Source: Pseudomonas sp.
GTDB lineage: Bacteria > Pseudomonadota > Gammaproteobacteria > Pseudomonadales > Pseudomonadaceae
NCBI GenBank assembly: GCA_030656145.1
Contig: JAUSOF010000041.1
Span: forward strand, 1-36,135
Direction: 5' to 3'
DNA length: 36,135 nucleotides
Shown here: piece after piece, positions 9,868 to 17,971 of the stretch
How the letters are laid out: each line of letters opens with the position of its first letter
How positions within the stretch are numbered: the first letter of the stretch is position 1
Made by a program: the position numbers and the translations under genes
The notes under the pieces: generated by a model
What the model was told of the DNA's origin: nothing
What the model saw: only the letters and a program-made list of their open reading frames with translations
Database searches by the model: none

Positions 9868-10670
9868 TGCTGACCTGCCCCCTCTGCCAAGGCGCCTTGA
9901 GCACCGCCGATAACGGCGTGATCTGCCCGGCCGGGCATCGCTTCGACCGCGCACGCCAGGGCTACCTGAACCTGCTACCGGTGCAGCACAAGAACAGCCG
10001 CGACCCTGGTGACAACGCCGCCATGGTCGACGCCCGCCGACGCTTTCTCGATGGCGGCCACTATGCGCCGCTGGCCAGGCGCCTGGCCGAACTTGCCAAG
10101 GGGTACGCGCCCGCACGCTGGCTGGATATCGGCTGCGGCGAGGGTTACTACACCGCACAGCTTGCCGACGCCCTGCCCGCTGCGGACGGCTATGCCCTGG
10201 ACATCTCGCGCGAGGCGATCAAGCGTGGCTGCAAGCGCTCGCCGCAGCTGACCTGGCTGGTTGCCAGCATGGCCCGGGTACCGCTGAGCGATGCCAGTTG
10301 CCAGCTACTGGCCAGCGTCTTCAGCCCCCTCGACTGGGATGAGGCCAAACGCCTGCTCTCCCCCGGCGGTGGCCTGCTGCGCATGGGGCCGACCCGCGAA
10401 CACCTGATGGAACTGCGGCAAAAATTGTATGACGAAGTGCGCGATTACGACGATCAGAAGCACCTCGAACTGATCCCCGAAGGCATGCGCCTGGCCCACA
10501 GCGAAACCCTGACCTTCACGCTGCAGCTCAACAGCAGCGAGGCGCGCGCCGACCTGCTGGCCATGACGCCCCACGGCTGGCGCGCCAGCGCCGAACGGCG
10601 CGCCGCGGTGATCGCCGAACCTTTAGAGGTGACGGTTGCCATACGCTACGATTGGATCGAGAAAATTTAG
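9867..10670 (+). CDS. rlmA: 23S rRNA (guanine-N1)-methyltransferase RlmA-type
   Basis: SAM-dependent rRNA methyltransferase of the RlmA family, which in E. coli methylates G745 of 23S rRNA. The 267-aa protein begins with a Zn-binding knuckle (Cys4, Cys7, Cys20, His24 in CPLC and CPAGH). It then has the HKNSRDPGDN loop typical of RlmA and SAM motif I LDIGCGEGYYTAQLA (residues 86-100). The start overlaps the dapE stop by one base, so translation is coupled. Family assignment is firm; the exact target nucleotide is inferred. Confidence 0.9.
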   Translation: MLTCPLCQGALSTADNGVICPAGHRFDRARQGYLNLLPVQHKNSRDPGDNAAMVDARRRFLDGGHYAPLARRLAELAKGYAPARWLDIGCGEGYYTAQLADALPAADGYALDISREAIKRGCKRSPQLTWLVASMARVPLSDASCQLLASVFSPLDWDEAKRLLSPGGGLLRMGPTREHLMELRQKLYDEVRDYDDQKHLELIPEGMRLAHSETLTFTLQLNSSEARADLLAMTPHGWRASAERRAAVIAEPLEVTVAIRYDWIEKI

Positions 10671-10692
10671 GTTCCCCAGGAAAAAGACCACC

Positions 10693-11064
10693 ATGCGCCA
10701 ACCAGATATCGAGATTTACCTGAAAGACGCCGACCACCACGCCATCGCCGCATGGTTGAGCGAAGCATTGGGCGCCTGCACGCCTTGGCAGCAAAAAGGC
10801 CAGACGTTCAAGTGCCTGGCCGGCGATGTGCCGGTGACCTGGCTGCCGAAAGCTGTCGGCAAATGGCACAGCCTCTACCTGGAAAGCGCTGCCACCCCCT
10901 GGGACGACGACCTGAGCTGCGCCCAGGCGGCCTTTGCCGCCCTCGGCGTCGAAGTGCGCTGCGCCCCCGGTAGCTGGCAGGAAGAGGAAAACGTCGAACA
11001 GGCCGACCGCTGGATGCGTATCAGCGCCGATGGCGTCGAGGAAATCACCTGGCACACGGGCTAG
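10693..11064 (+). CDS. Conserved hypothetical protein, 123 aa
   Basis: A small acidic soluble protein with no signal peptide or membrane segment. The N-terminus is MRQPDIEIYLKDADHHAIAA and it has three cysteines. I chose the ATG at 10693 because an AGGA stretch lies at 10678-10681 and upstream in-frame codons overlap rlmA. It resembles uncharacterised Pseudomonas proteins, but I cannot name a domain. It follows rlmA by 22 bp and is probably cotranscribed with it. Confidence 0.75.
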   Translation: MRQPDIEIYLKDADHHAIAAWLSEALGACTPWQQKGQTFKCLAGDVPVTWLPKAVGKWHSLYLESAATPWDDDLSCAQAAFAALGVEVRCAPGSWQEEENVEQADRWMRISADGVEEITWHTG

Positions 11065-11335
11065 GCGAACAACACCTGCTGATGCGGGCGGCTGCACAGC
11101 CGACCCGATCAAAAACAGGCGATGCCCCCGTGACCTGCTGAGCCAGATCACACCTCGTGGGAGGGGCCAGGCGACGCTCTGCCTTATCCGCAAACCATTG
11201 TCAGTGTTTCGCGGATAAGACAGATAAGGCGGATCACCGGCCTGCCGCCCCTACCCGACTGCCAGACCAGCAAGCGCGATTAGCCCCGCTTGCTGCGCGG
11301 CGCGCGCCCGGACAAGCCTGGAACGAGCGGACGTA
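11065..11335. other. Intergenic region between convergent genes, with two hairpins
   Basis: A 271-bp gap. A short GC-rich hairpin GGGCGGCT/AGCCGACCC (11086-11106) lies close after the hypothetical gene but lacks a T tract. A longer inverted repeat is at 11183-11219 (separate entry). Just before it, 11158-11169 (GTGGGAGGGGCC) looks like a fragment of a REP sequence. No open frame is convincing. Confidence 0.5.
11183..11219. repeat. Inverted repeat CTTATCCGC/GCGGATAAG
   Basis: Arms CTTATCCGC (11183-11191) and GCGGATAAG (11211-11219) are perfectly complementary. AAAC/GTTT extends the pairing with one bulged C. A second partial copy, GATAAGGCGGAT, follows at 11223-11234. It could be a bidirectional transcription end between convergent genes or part of an interspersed repeat. 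Confidence 0.65.
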
Positions 11336-12112
11336 TCAGTCACCGTAGATATCGAAAGTAAAGTAATTGTCCTGAATTTTCTGGTATTGGCCATTGGCAC
11401 GAATAGCCGAAATGGCCGCATTGAGCTTGTCGAGCAGCGCCTTATCGCCCTTGCGCACGGCAATACCAGCGCCTTCGCCAAAGTAGTGCGGGTCGGTGAA
11501 GGAAGGGCCGACGAAGGCGAACTCCTTGCCGTTATCGGTTTTCAGAAAGCCTTCATCCACTGGAATCGCATCGGCCAGGGTGCCATCCAGGCGACCGGAA
11601 AGCATGTCCAGATAGATCTCGTTCTGCGAGGTGTAGCGCACCACTTCAACGCCCTTGGCACCCATGACTGCCGAAGCGAAACGATCGGTAGTGGTCGAAC
11701 GCTGCACGCCGATGCGCTTGCCCTTGAGGTTGGCAAAGTCGTCGTCGACCTCGGTACCGGCCTTCATCACCAGGCGTGCCGGGCTGTAGTAGTACTTGCC
11801 GGTGAAATCCACCGACTTGCGCCGCTCATCGGTGATGGTCATCGACGAAAGGATGGCATCGACCTTCTTCACTTTCAACGAAGGGATCAGGCCGTCGAAC
11901 TCCTGCTCGATCCACCGACACTCGACCTTCATCTCAGCGCACAGGGCGTTACCAATCTCAAAGTCGAAGCCGGCAATCTGGCCGTCAGCGGTTTTGAAGG
12001 CAAACGGCGGATACGCCGCCTCGATGCCTAGGCGCAGCGGTTTTTCGGCAGCGCACAGGTTAGCGGCGATCAGACCCAGGGCAAGGCCGCCCAATAAGAC
12101 GAGTTTCTTCAT
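11336..12112 (-). CDS. Amino-acid ABC transporter substrate-binding protein (AotJ/ArtJ-like)
   Basis: Periplasmic solute-binding protein, 258 aa, family 3 (SBP_bac_3). Residues 1-22 form a signal peptide ([20 protein letters not shown], then AA). The mature start [18 protein letters not shown] and the segments [40 protein letters not shown] and the C-terminal YFTFDIYGD closely resemble the arginine/ornithine-binding AotJ of Pseudomonas. The ATG at 12112 was chosen for its AGGA ribosome binding site and the signal peptide. No permease or ATPase gene is adjacent, so it is an orphan binding protein that would need a transporter encoded elsewhere. The exact ligand (Arg, Orn, Lys or His) cannot be told. 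Confidence 0.87.
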   Translation of the reverse strand: MKKLVLLGGLALGLIAANLCAAEKPLRLGIEAAYPPFAFKTADGQIAGFDFEIGNALCAEMKVECRWIEQEFDGLIPSLKVKKVDAILSSMTITDERRKSVDFTGKYYYSPARLVMKAGTEVDDDFANLKGKRIGVQRSTTTDRFASAVMGAKGVEVVRYTSQNEIYLDMLSGRLDGTLADAIPVDEGFLKTDNGKEFAFVGPSFTDPHYFGEGAGIAVRKGDKALLDKLNAAISAIRANGQYQKIQDNYFTFDIYGD

Positions 12113-12499
12113 TATGATGATTCCTGCTGAGTGAGTGACATACCTGGCGCCCACAGGAAAACGCCATGGGCCTGCCAAGTACGAGGAGTTACTGCAAGAC
12201 AGAAGAAAGGTGCGCCAGGCCTGCACCTGAGCGTGAAGCGATGGTTGGGACGGGTCATCTGCCAGCCTCTTTTTGTACTTTAAAATCCATACTGGACTTA
12301 AACGTACAAACCGTCAACCGGGTACCGACAGGCTCGGCCTGAGCAAGCATGGCTTGTGGATCAGAGCACCGCGAGCGCGGGCCACAGGAGAAACAACGAT
12401 GCAACGATATGCTCACGACCTCTGATCCAGGTCAGCCATAAAATGTTGCACAGGTCTAAACTAGGCTTAGCAATCATCAACTTACGCAGGAATCGCGCC
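12113..12499. other. Divergent 387-bp intergenic region
   Basis: Holds the upstream regions of the binding-protein gene (minus) and the 54-aa protein (plus). The main feature is the inverted repeat at 12272-12310. The stretch is AT-richer than its surroundings around 12265-12310. I see no promoter on either strand good enough to list separately. Confidence 0.5.
12272..12310. repeat. Imperfect 39-bp inverted repeat, candidate operator
   Basis: TTTGTACTTTAA (12272-12283) pairs with TTAAACGTACAAA (12298-12310) with one extra base. The outer 7-bp arms TTTGTAC/GTACAAA are perfect. It lies about 160 bp upstream of the binding-protein start and 190 bp upstream of the small membrane protein. It could be a regulator site for either gene. 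Confidence 0.5.
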
Positions 12500-12664
12500 A
12501 TGGATGAAGTCCACATCATGATCGCGCTGGTGGTCACTGGCTTTACGCTGCTGGTCACCGGCTTCAGCAACAGAAATCAAGAGTGGGGCGTGTGGCTGAT
12601 CAGCCTTGGAATGCTGTCGATGTTCGCCCCCATCCTGCTGAAAATGTACTGGGAATTGGGTTGA
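12500..12664 (+). CDS. Small membrane protein, 54 aa
   Basis: A 54-residue protein starting MDEVHIMIALVVTGFTLLVT, with two predicted membrane helices (about 6-20 and 30-49) joined by the polar loop SNRNQEWG. The ATG at 12500 has an AGGA ribosome binding site 7 bases upstream. The hydrophobic pattern, clean start and good codon use support a real gene. I do not recognise a function. Confidence 0.7.
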   Translation: MDEVHIMIALVVTGFTLLVTGFSNRNQEWGVWLISLGMLSMFAPILLKMYWELG

Positions 12665-12685
12665 GTGCCTGACCGGCAGGAGCCG

Positions 12686-13141
12686 CTATGACTGGTGCCA
12701 GCGGGCTGCTGCTTGCTGGTCACTGCCGCGACCCTCGACCCAGCAAGCCCCCTCAGCCGTGTCTTCCTTCTTCCAGAACGGCGCGCGAGTCTTGAGGTAG
12801 TCCATGACGAAGGCGCAGGCATCGAATGCGGCCTGACGGTGGGCACTGGTGGTGCCGACAAAAACGATCGGCTCGCCTGGCTCCAGGCGACCAATACGGT
12901 GAATAACCTGCAGGTTCAGCAGCGGCCAGCGCTGACCGGCCTCGAGCGCGATCTTGGCCAGGGACTTCTCGGTCATGCCCGGAAAGTGCTCGAGAAACAT
13001 GCCACCGACCGCGCGACCCTCGTTGAAATCGCGCACATAGCCGACAAAGCTGACCACCGCGCCTACGCCTACGTTCGCCGCATGCAGCGCGTTGACTTCA
13101 ACCCCCGGATCGAAGGGTTCGACCTGCACTCGAATGGTCAT
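12686..13141 (-). CDS. moaE: Molybdopterin synthase catalytic (large) subunit
   Basis: With MoaD it inserts two sulfurs into cyclic pyranopterin monophosphate (cPMP, precursor Z) to give molybdopterin. The 151-aa protein has the MoaE signatures GAVVSFVGYVRD, LEHFPGMTEK, HRIGRLEPGEPIVFVG and the active-site lysine region MDYLKTRAPFWKKE. The start codon lies 2 bases after the moaD stop, so the two subunits are likely translationally coupled. It is the last gene of the moaC-moaD-moaE set. Confidence 0.96.
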   Translation of the reverse strand: MTIRVQVEPFDPGVEVNALHAANVGVGAVVSFVGYVRDFNEGRAVGGMFLEHFPGMTEKSLAKIALEAGQRWPLLNLQVIHRIGRLEPGEPIVFVGTTSAHRQAAFDACAFVMDYLKTRAPFWKKEDTAEGACWVEGRGSDQQAAARWHQS

Positions 13142-13143
13142 GC

Positions 13144-13392
13144 TCAGCCCCCAGTCACAGTCGGAAAGAACGCCACCTCATCGCCCTCCTCCAGCGGCTC
13201 ATCGAGGCTGCACAGCTCCTGATTGCGCGCACACATCAGGTTCTGCTCGGCCAACACCTGCCACACGCCGCCACGGGCCAGCAGGTGCTGGCGCAGGTCA
13301 TCGAGGGTAGTGAGCGCCTGGGTATCGCTCAGTTGCTCGCCATCCAGGCCCAGCGCCTCGCGGTAACGGGCAAAGTACTGCACGCGAATCAT
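13144..13392 (-). CDS. moaD: Molybdopterin synthase sulfur carrier (small) subunit
   Basis: An 82-aa ubiquitin-like sulfur carrier ending in VTGG, whose C-terminal glycine is adenylated and thiocarboxylated by MoeB. The N-terminus is [20 protein letters not shown]. The ATG at 13392 was chosen because it overlaps the moaC stop (ATGA) and gives the usual MoaD length. Longer upstream starts lie inside moaC. The fit to the MoaD family is clear. Confidence 0.95.
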   Translation of the reverse strand: MIRVQYFARYREALGLDGEQLSDTQALTTLDDLRQHLLARGGVWQVLAEQNLMCARNQELCSLDEPLEEGDEVAFFPTVTGG

Positions 13393-13865
13393 TGATCGTC
13401 CTCGGCCTTGTAATGGCCACTCTTGCCGCCCAGCTTCTCCAGCAGGCGCACGTTTTCGATAACCATGCCGCGGTCCACCGCCTTGCACATGTCGTAGATA
13501 GTCAGGGCGGCGACGCTGGCGGCGGTCAGGGCTTCCATTTCGACCCCGGTCTGCCCGCTCAGCTTGCAGCGCGCGGTGATTTGGACGGCATCATCGCCGT
13601 GGGCGAGCAACTCGACCTTGACGCTGCTCAACATCAGCGAATGACAGAGCGGGATCAGATCGGCGGTCTTCTTGGCAGCCTGAATACCGGCGATACGCGC
13701 CACGGCAAACACGTCGCCCTTGGGATGCGCGCCGTCGACAATCATTTTCAGGGTCTGCGGGCGCATGCGCACCAGGGCTTGCGCGACAGCCTCACGGACG
13801 GTCAGCGCTTTATCGCTGACATCGACCATGGTGGCGTGACCTTGGGAATCGAGATGGGTTAGCAC
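13389..13865 (-). CDS. moaC: Cyclic pyranopterin monophosphate synthase
   Basis: Forms cPMP from the 3',8-cyclo-GTP product of MoaA. The 158-aa protein reads [20 protein letters not shown] at the N-terminus. The conserved blocks are [21 protein letters not shown] and [26 protein letters not shown] placed the start at a GTG (13865-13863) because it has a GGAG ribosome binding site 7 bases upstream and matches the family N-terminus. The longer ATG start would add about 29 unrelated residues. moaA, moaB and moeA are not in the window. Confidence 0.94.
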   Translation of the reverse strand: MLTHLDSQGHATMVDVSDKALTVREAVAQALVRMRPQTLKMIVDGAHPKGDVFAVARIAGIQAAKKTADLIPLCHSLMLSSVKVELLAHGDDAVQITARCKLSGQTGVEMEALTAASVAALTIYDMCKAVDRGMVIENVRLLEKLGGKSGHYKAEDDQ

Positions 13866-13925
13866 AGGTTTACTCCAGGCAGGGATCAGCCGATTGTAAA
13901 CCCAGCAGTCAAGATATGGCAGCAG

Positions 13926-13981
13926 CACGCTGCAAGCCGGGCTACTGCGCATTCAACTCGCAGCCTGTGGCTTGCAGCGTG
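13926..13981. repeat. 13-bp perfect inverted repeat downstream of phoH
   Basis: CACGCTGCAAGCC (13926-13938) and GGCTTGCAGCGTG (13969-13981) are perfect complements with a 30-base loop. It lies 8 bases past the phoH stop, between phoH and moaC. A related sequence, GCTTGCAGCCTGAAGCTGC, lies at 638-656, so the motif seems dispersed. It may help end phoH transcription, though no T tract is seen. Confidence 0.6.
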
Positions 13982-13988
13982 CCTCCTG

Positions 13989-15380
13989 CTACATATGGGT
14001 TTCGGCGAATTCCGCCAGGATCGAACGCGGCACCCCTTGCAGGGTGATGTGCACGCCGTGGGGGAAGTCCTTGAAGCGCTCCGTGAGGTAGGTCAGGCCC
14101 GAACTGGGCGCCGACAGGTAGGGCGTATCGATCTGCGCCAGGTTCCCCAGGCACACCACCTTGGAGCCGGTACCGGCACGGGTGATGATGGTCTTCATCT
14201 GGTGCGGCGTGAGGTTCTGGCACTCGTCGATCAGGATCAGGCTGTGCTGGAAGCTACGCCCGCGGATGTAGTTGAGGGATTTGAACTGCAACGGCACCTT
14301 TTGCAGGATGTAATCGACGCTGCCGTGGGTGTTCTCGTCGTCCATGTGCAGGGCTTCGAGGTTATCGGTGATGGCGCCGAGCCAGGGCTCCATCTTCTCC
14401 GCCTCGGTGCCGGGCAGAAAGCCGATCTCCTGATCCAGGCCCTGCACGCTACGGGTGGCGATAATCCTGCGGTAGCGCTTACTGACCATGGTCTGCTCGA
14501 TGGCCGCCGCCAGGGCCAGGATGGTCTTGCCCGAACCGGCGGCGCCGGACAGGTTGACCAGGTGGATGTCCGGGTCGAGCAGGGCAAACAGCGCCAGCGC
14601 CTGGTGAATATCGCGTGGTCGCAGGCCCCAGGCCTCCTGGTGCATCAAGGGTTCCTGATGCAGATCGAGGATCAGCAGTTCATCGCTCTGAATGCTCTTG
14701 ATCCAGCCGACGAAACCCTGTTCATCGATGATGAACTCGTTGATGTGCACCGCCGGCAGGTTGTCGATCAGTTGCACCCGGTGCCAGGTGCGGCCGTGAT
14801 CCTGACGGGTCTCGACCTTGCTCACCCGATCCCAGAAGGAACCGCTCATGCTGTGATAACCCTTGGACAGCAGCGACACATCGTCGACCAGTTGGTCGGT
14901 GTGGTAGTCCTCCGAGTCGATACCGCAGGCGCGCGCCTTGAGGCGCATGTTGATGTCCTTGGTTACCAGCACCACGGACATGTCCGGCCGACGGGCTTTC
15001 AGCTCGACCAGTTGGTTGATGATCTTGTTGTCGTTGAGATCCTCCGGCAGCCAGGTAATCGGCGAGGCGCTTTTGCTCATGAGAATCGAGAGGAAACCAC
15101 AAGGCCCGCTCTTCTCACGCTGGATCGCGACCCCATGCTCGACTTCCTCGGGTGTGGCGCTACCGAGGATCTTGTCGATCAAACGAATAGCCTGCCGGCA
15201 CTCGGCGGCGACGCCCTGCTTACCGGTTTTCAGCTTGTCCAATTCCTCCAGAACGGTCATCGGGATGGCGACGTGGTGTTCCTGAAAATTCAGCAGCGCA
15301 TTCGGGTCATGAATCAACACATTGGTGTCGAGGGCGTAGAGGGTTGGAGCTGTGGGCTTGAAGCTTCCGTGGTCGTCCAT
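13989..15380 (-). CDS. PIN domain-PhoH ATPase fusion (PhoH2-type)
   Basis: A 463-aa protein combining an N-terminal PIN ribonuclease domain (TLYALDTNVLIHDP with Asp18, then the TVLEELDKLK block at 42-51) with a C-terminal PhoH-type ATPase. The ATPase has Walker A GAAGSGKT at residues 279-286 and Walker B LILIDE at 381-386, followed by CQNLTPHQMKTIITRAG. PhoH2 proteins act as ATP-dependent RNA helicase/ribonucleases in the actinobacterial examples studied. The target here is unknown. An AAGGTG ribosome binding site precedes the ATG at 15380. The length and domain order are typical. Confidence 0.92.
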   Translation of the reverse strand: MDDHGSFKPTAPTLYALDTNVLIHDPNALLNFQEHHVAIPMTVLEELDKLKTGKQGVAAECRQAIRLIDKILGSATPEEVEHGVAIQREKSGPCGFLSILMSKSASPITWLPEDLNDNKIINQLVELKARRPDMSVVLVTKDINMRLKARACGIDSEDYHTDQLVDDVSLLSKGYHSMSGSFWDRVSKVETRQDHGRTWHRVQLIDNLPAVHINEFIIDEQGFVGWIKSIQSDELLILDLHQEPLMHQEAWGLRPRDIHQALALFALLDPDIHLVNLSGAAGSGKTILALAAAIEQTMVSKRYRRIIATRSVQGLDQEIGFLPGTEAEKMEPWLGAITDNLEALHMDDENTHGSVDYILQKVPLQFKSLNYIRGRSFQHSLILIDECQNLTPHQMKTIITRAGTGSKVVCLGNLAQIDTPYLSAPSSGLTYLTERFKDFPHGVHITLQGVPRSILAEFAETHM

Positions 15381-15685
15381 ACTCGGTCACCTTCTTATAG
15401 GAGCCAAGCGACGGAATGCCTGAGCAGCGTTCCGCCGCGGGGACCACCGCCTGCTCAGACGGGGCTGAGCAGTTGCAAGCGAGGTGAAGGGTCGCCACCT
15501 GTCTGCAGGGTTCGGCGGTCTGTCTTTTTAATACTCCAAAAATCATGACAGGCGAATGTTTTTTTTATTTCTCCCACGTTTATTTTTCACATCCCACATA
15601 GCGCTTGGCACGCTGCCAAGGCACCGTTAAAGTCAGAAGTCACACCCCTCGCACCCAGCAAAAAATTCCCGCCTCAGTCGCGCCA
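15381..15685. other. Intergenic region upstream of phoH and downstream of the CDF gene
   Basis: A 305-bp region. On the minus strand it includes a weak -10-like TATTAA (plus 15528-15533) that could serve phoH. A hairpin CTGCTCAG/CTGAGCAG (15451-15472) would fall in the phoH leader. A hairpin CTTGGCA/TGCCAAG with a 3-base loop (15604-15620) lies after the CDF gene, but no T run follows it directly. The stretch 15560-15590 has runs of T on the plus strand. No gene is seen. Confidence 0.45.
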
Positions 15686-16639
15686 TCACCGCTCGCCTTC
15701 GGCACAGCGATTGACCTCGATCGTCACGTGCACCAACTCGCCAATCCCCGCCAGCCGGGCCTTGTAGCGATCGGCAGATATATCGCCATGGGTTACCACG
15801 CTGGCAATGCAGGCGTACTGCGCGCGCCCGACTCGCCACAGGTGCAAATCAGCCAGCTCAGTGTCTGCTTCCTGCGCCAACGCGCTACGCACACGGGCCA
15901 CAATGGGGCTGTCCATCTCCCGATCGAGCAGCACCTTGGCGGTCTCGAGCAACAGGCCTTTGGCCCACAGCGCGATGATCACCGCACCGATCACGCCCAT
16001 CAGCGGATCGAGCCAGCTCCAGCCGAACAGCAAGCCGCCCAGCAGTGCAATGATCGCCGCCACCGAGGTCAGCGCATCGGCCAGCACGTGGATAAAGGCG
16101 GCATGCCGATTGAGGTCGCGCCCCTTCGCCGACGTATCGTGATCGTGATCGTGATCGTGATCGCCATGAGCATGGCCGTGCGCATGCTGGTCGCGCAGCA
16201 GCCAGGCCGACAGCAGATTAACCAGCAGACCGACCACCGCCACCCACAGCGCCACCTCGAAGGCAATCACTTGCGGCTGCCACAGCCGCCGCAGCGACTC
16301 GAACGCCAGCATCGCCACCACCACCAGCAACAGCAGCGAACTGGCGAAACCGGCCAGCACCTCGATCTTCCAGGTGCCAAAGGCGAAGCGCGGATCGTGG
16401 GCATAACGCCGCGCCAGCAGATAGGCCAGCGCTGTCAGGCCGATAGCCAGCATGTGCGAGGCCATGTGCCAGCCATCGGCGAGCAGGGCCATGGAGTTGT
16501 AGGCATAACCTGCCGTGATCTCCACCAGCATGGTCGCCCCGGTCAGCGCCGCCACCAGCCAGGCTTGACGCTCGGTGCGGGTTTCCAGCGGCCGGTAGTC
16601 GTGGCTAGGTTCCCAACGTGAATGATTGCAAGCGGTCAT
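15686..16639 (-). CDS. Cation diffusion facilitator, DmeF-like (Co/Ni/Zn efflux)
   Basis: Inner-membrane divalent metal/proton antiporter of the CDF family, 317 aa. The metal site motifs are visible: ADGWHMASH in TM2 (residues 54-62) and HVLADAL in TM5 (184-190). Between them is a cytoplasmic His/Asp-rich loop at residues 152-168 (HAHGHAHGDHDHDHDHD). The N-terminal short His segment and overall pattern are most like DmeF-type transporters. Zn or Cd cannot be excluded. The ATG at 16639 has a strong AAGGAG ribosome binding site. A MerR-type promoter is seen upstream, though no regulator gene is adjacent. Confidence 0.88.
   Translation of the reverse strand: MTACNHSRWEPSHDYRPLETRTERQAWLVAALTGATMLVEITAGYAYNSMALLADGWHMASHMLAIGLTALAYLLARRYAHDPRFAFGTWKIEVLAGFASSLLLLVVVAMLAFESLRRLWQPQVIAFEVALWVAVVGLLVNLLSAWLLRDQHAHGHAHGDHDHDHDHDTSAKGRDLNRHAAFIHVLADALTSVAAIIALLGGLLFGWSWLDPLMGVIGAVIIALWAKGLLLETAKVLLDREMDSPIVARVRSALAQEADTELADLHLWRVGRAQYACIASVVTHGDISADRYKARLAGIGELVHVTIEVNRCAEGER
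16136..16159. repeat. Hexanucleotide tandem repeat (ATCGTG)x4 in the CDF gene
   Basis: Four perfect ATCGTG units encode alternating His-Asp in the metal-binding loop. Unit gain or loss keeps the frame and would change the number of His-Asp pairs. Confidence 0.9.
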
Positions 16640-16668
16640 GGTGGCTCCTTGGAGGATTTGACCTGGGC

Positions 16669-16699
16669 AAACTACAAACCCCTGGCGCCACCAGGTCAA
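16669..16699 (-). promoter_or_regulatory. MerR-type promoter/operator for the CDF gene
   Basis: On the minus strand, -35 TTGACC (plus 16694-16699) and a -10 TAGTTT (plus 16669-16674) are 19 bp apart, the long spacing typical of MerR-regulated metal-efflux promoters. The spacer holds the dyad CCTGG-N5-CCAGG (plus 16681-16695), and the CTTGACC start resembles CueR/ZntR-class sites. A larger 9-bp inverted repeat, TTGACCTGG/CCAGGTCAA, spans 16658-16699. The regulator must be encoded elsewhere. Confidence 0.55.
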
Positions 16700-16747
16700 G
16701 CCCGAAGATTCTGTATCTATGTACAAGCCTTGCAGGGCGCAGAAACC

Positions 16748-16772
16748 GTAGGAGCGGGCCATGCCCGCGAAG
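16748..16772. repeat. REP sequence
   Basis: GTAGGAGCGGGCCATGCCCG followed by CGAAG is a typical Pseudomonas repetitive extragenic palindrome, with the core stem GCGGGC/GCCCGC. Only one copy is seen, without a partner in inverted orientation nearby. Confidence 0.85.
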
Positions 16773-16961
16773 CTTTTGCACGCCCGAAGCGCGGATGCAA
16801 TCCTCGGCGATTGCAAAGGGCTTTGCAGGAACTGTACGAGGCGTGCGCCTGAACCGAGGATCTACCCAAGCAGACTCACAAAACAATCCATCGCCATAAT
16901 AGCTAGAGCCGCGACCACCGCTCGGCCTAGAATCGCGCCCATACTTTCAGGAGCAGACTTT

Positions 16962-17741
16962 ATGCTGATGGTGATTTCCCCGGCCAAGACCCTCGACTAC
17001 ACGACCGCGCCGGTGACCCAGCGTTATACCCAGCCCGAGCACCTCGATCACGCCCAGGACCTGATCGCCCAACTGCGCGACTTCACACCCATGCAGATTG
17101 CCGAACTGATGCACCTGTCGGACAAACTCGCCGGCCTGAATGCCGCACGCTTTGGCAGCTGGACGAAAGACTTCACTACAGAGAACGCCAAGCAGGCACT
17201 GCTGGCGTTCAAGGGCGATGTCTACACCGGCCTCAACGCCGAAGACTTCAGCGAAGCCGACTTCGACTTTGCCCAGGCCCACCTGCGCATGCTCTCCGGC
17301 CTCTACGGCGTATTACGCCCGCTCGACCTGATGCAACCCTACCGCCTGGAAATGGGCACCAAGCTGGCCAACCCGCGCGGCAATAACCTCTACGAGTTCT
17401 GGGGCGAGCGCATCAGCGGCTGGCTGAATGACGCCCTGGCCGCTCAGGGTGACGAGGTGCTGCTCAACCTGGCCTCCACCGAATACTTCAGTGCAGTGAA
17501 ACGCAAGGCACTGCGCGCACGAATCATCGACACCGAGTTCAAGGACCTGAAAAACGGCCAGTACAAGATCATCAGCTTCTACGCCAAGAAAGCCCGTGGG
17601 CTGATGACACGCTATGTGATCAAGGAGCGTGTGAGCGACCCGGAACAACTCAAGGCCTTCGATTATCAGGGTTACGCGTATTCGGCGGAGCACTCGAAAA
17701 CCGACAAATTGGTGTTTCTACGCGACCTTGCGCACGACTGA
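16962..17741 (+). CDS. yaaA: Peroxide stress protein YaaA
   Basis: DUF328/UPF0246 protein, 259 aa, which in E. coli lowers intracellular free iron and protects DNA and proteins during hydrogen peroxide stress. The N-terminal [13 protein letters not shown] and the blocks [32 protein letters not shown] and [17 protein letters not shown] are hallmark YaaA sequences. The ATG at 16962 has an AGGAG ribosome binding site; the in-frame ATG at 16968 is an alternative. It lies immediately upstream of the algD promoter region, as I recall for P. aeruginosa (PA3539). Confidence 0.93.
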   Translation: MLMVISPAKTLDYTTAPVTQRYTQPEHLDHAQDLIAQLRDFTPMQIAELMHLSDKLAGLNAARFGSWTKDFTTENAKQALLAFKGDVYTGLNAEDFSEADFDFAQAHLRMLSGLYGVLRPLDLMQPYRLEMGTKLANPRGNNLYEFWGERISGWLNDALAAQGDEVLLNLASTEYFSAVKRKALRARIIDTEFKDLKNGQYKIISFYAKKARGLMTRYVIKERVSDPEQLKAFDYQGYAYSAEHSKTDKLVFLRDLAHD

Positions 17742-17971
17742 TTTTGCCTCCCCGCCGCACCGCCACGGGCCGCTCAGACGGCCCGCTGGCACCTTCCCCA
17801 GCGACAATCAAATACCGGCACAAACAGCCAGGCTAATTAATCACGCCTGCTAGATTGAACTTTCCCAGCACTTAACACACCGCGCAGGCAGTACAAATCC
17901 GCAATTATAAATTGCTATCAACGCTCAACTAACCGCCACCACACCAATAGCACCATCCTCGTAAAAAAGAG

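Larger units (their letters stand above)
16640..16961. other. Divergent intergenic region CDF/yaaA
   Basis: A 322-bp region holding the MerR-type promoter of the CDF gene, a single REP sequence and the upstream region of yaaA. A TAGAAT (16928-16933) is a possible -10 for yaaA, without a recognisable -35. Confidence 0.5.

Noticed and set aside
13995..15548. 517-codon open frame on the plus strand opposite phoH
   Set aside because: It is antisense to a clear PIN-PhoH gene and has low-complexity Gln/Asp/Val-rich sequence, as expected from GC-rich codon bias on the opposite strand.
17857..17862. Perfect GAACTT as a second AlgU -35 box upstream of algD
   Set aside because: No TCTGA-like -10 is found 16-17 bases downstream; the GAACTA-N17-TCTTA pair next to the AlgR site fits better.
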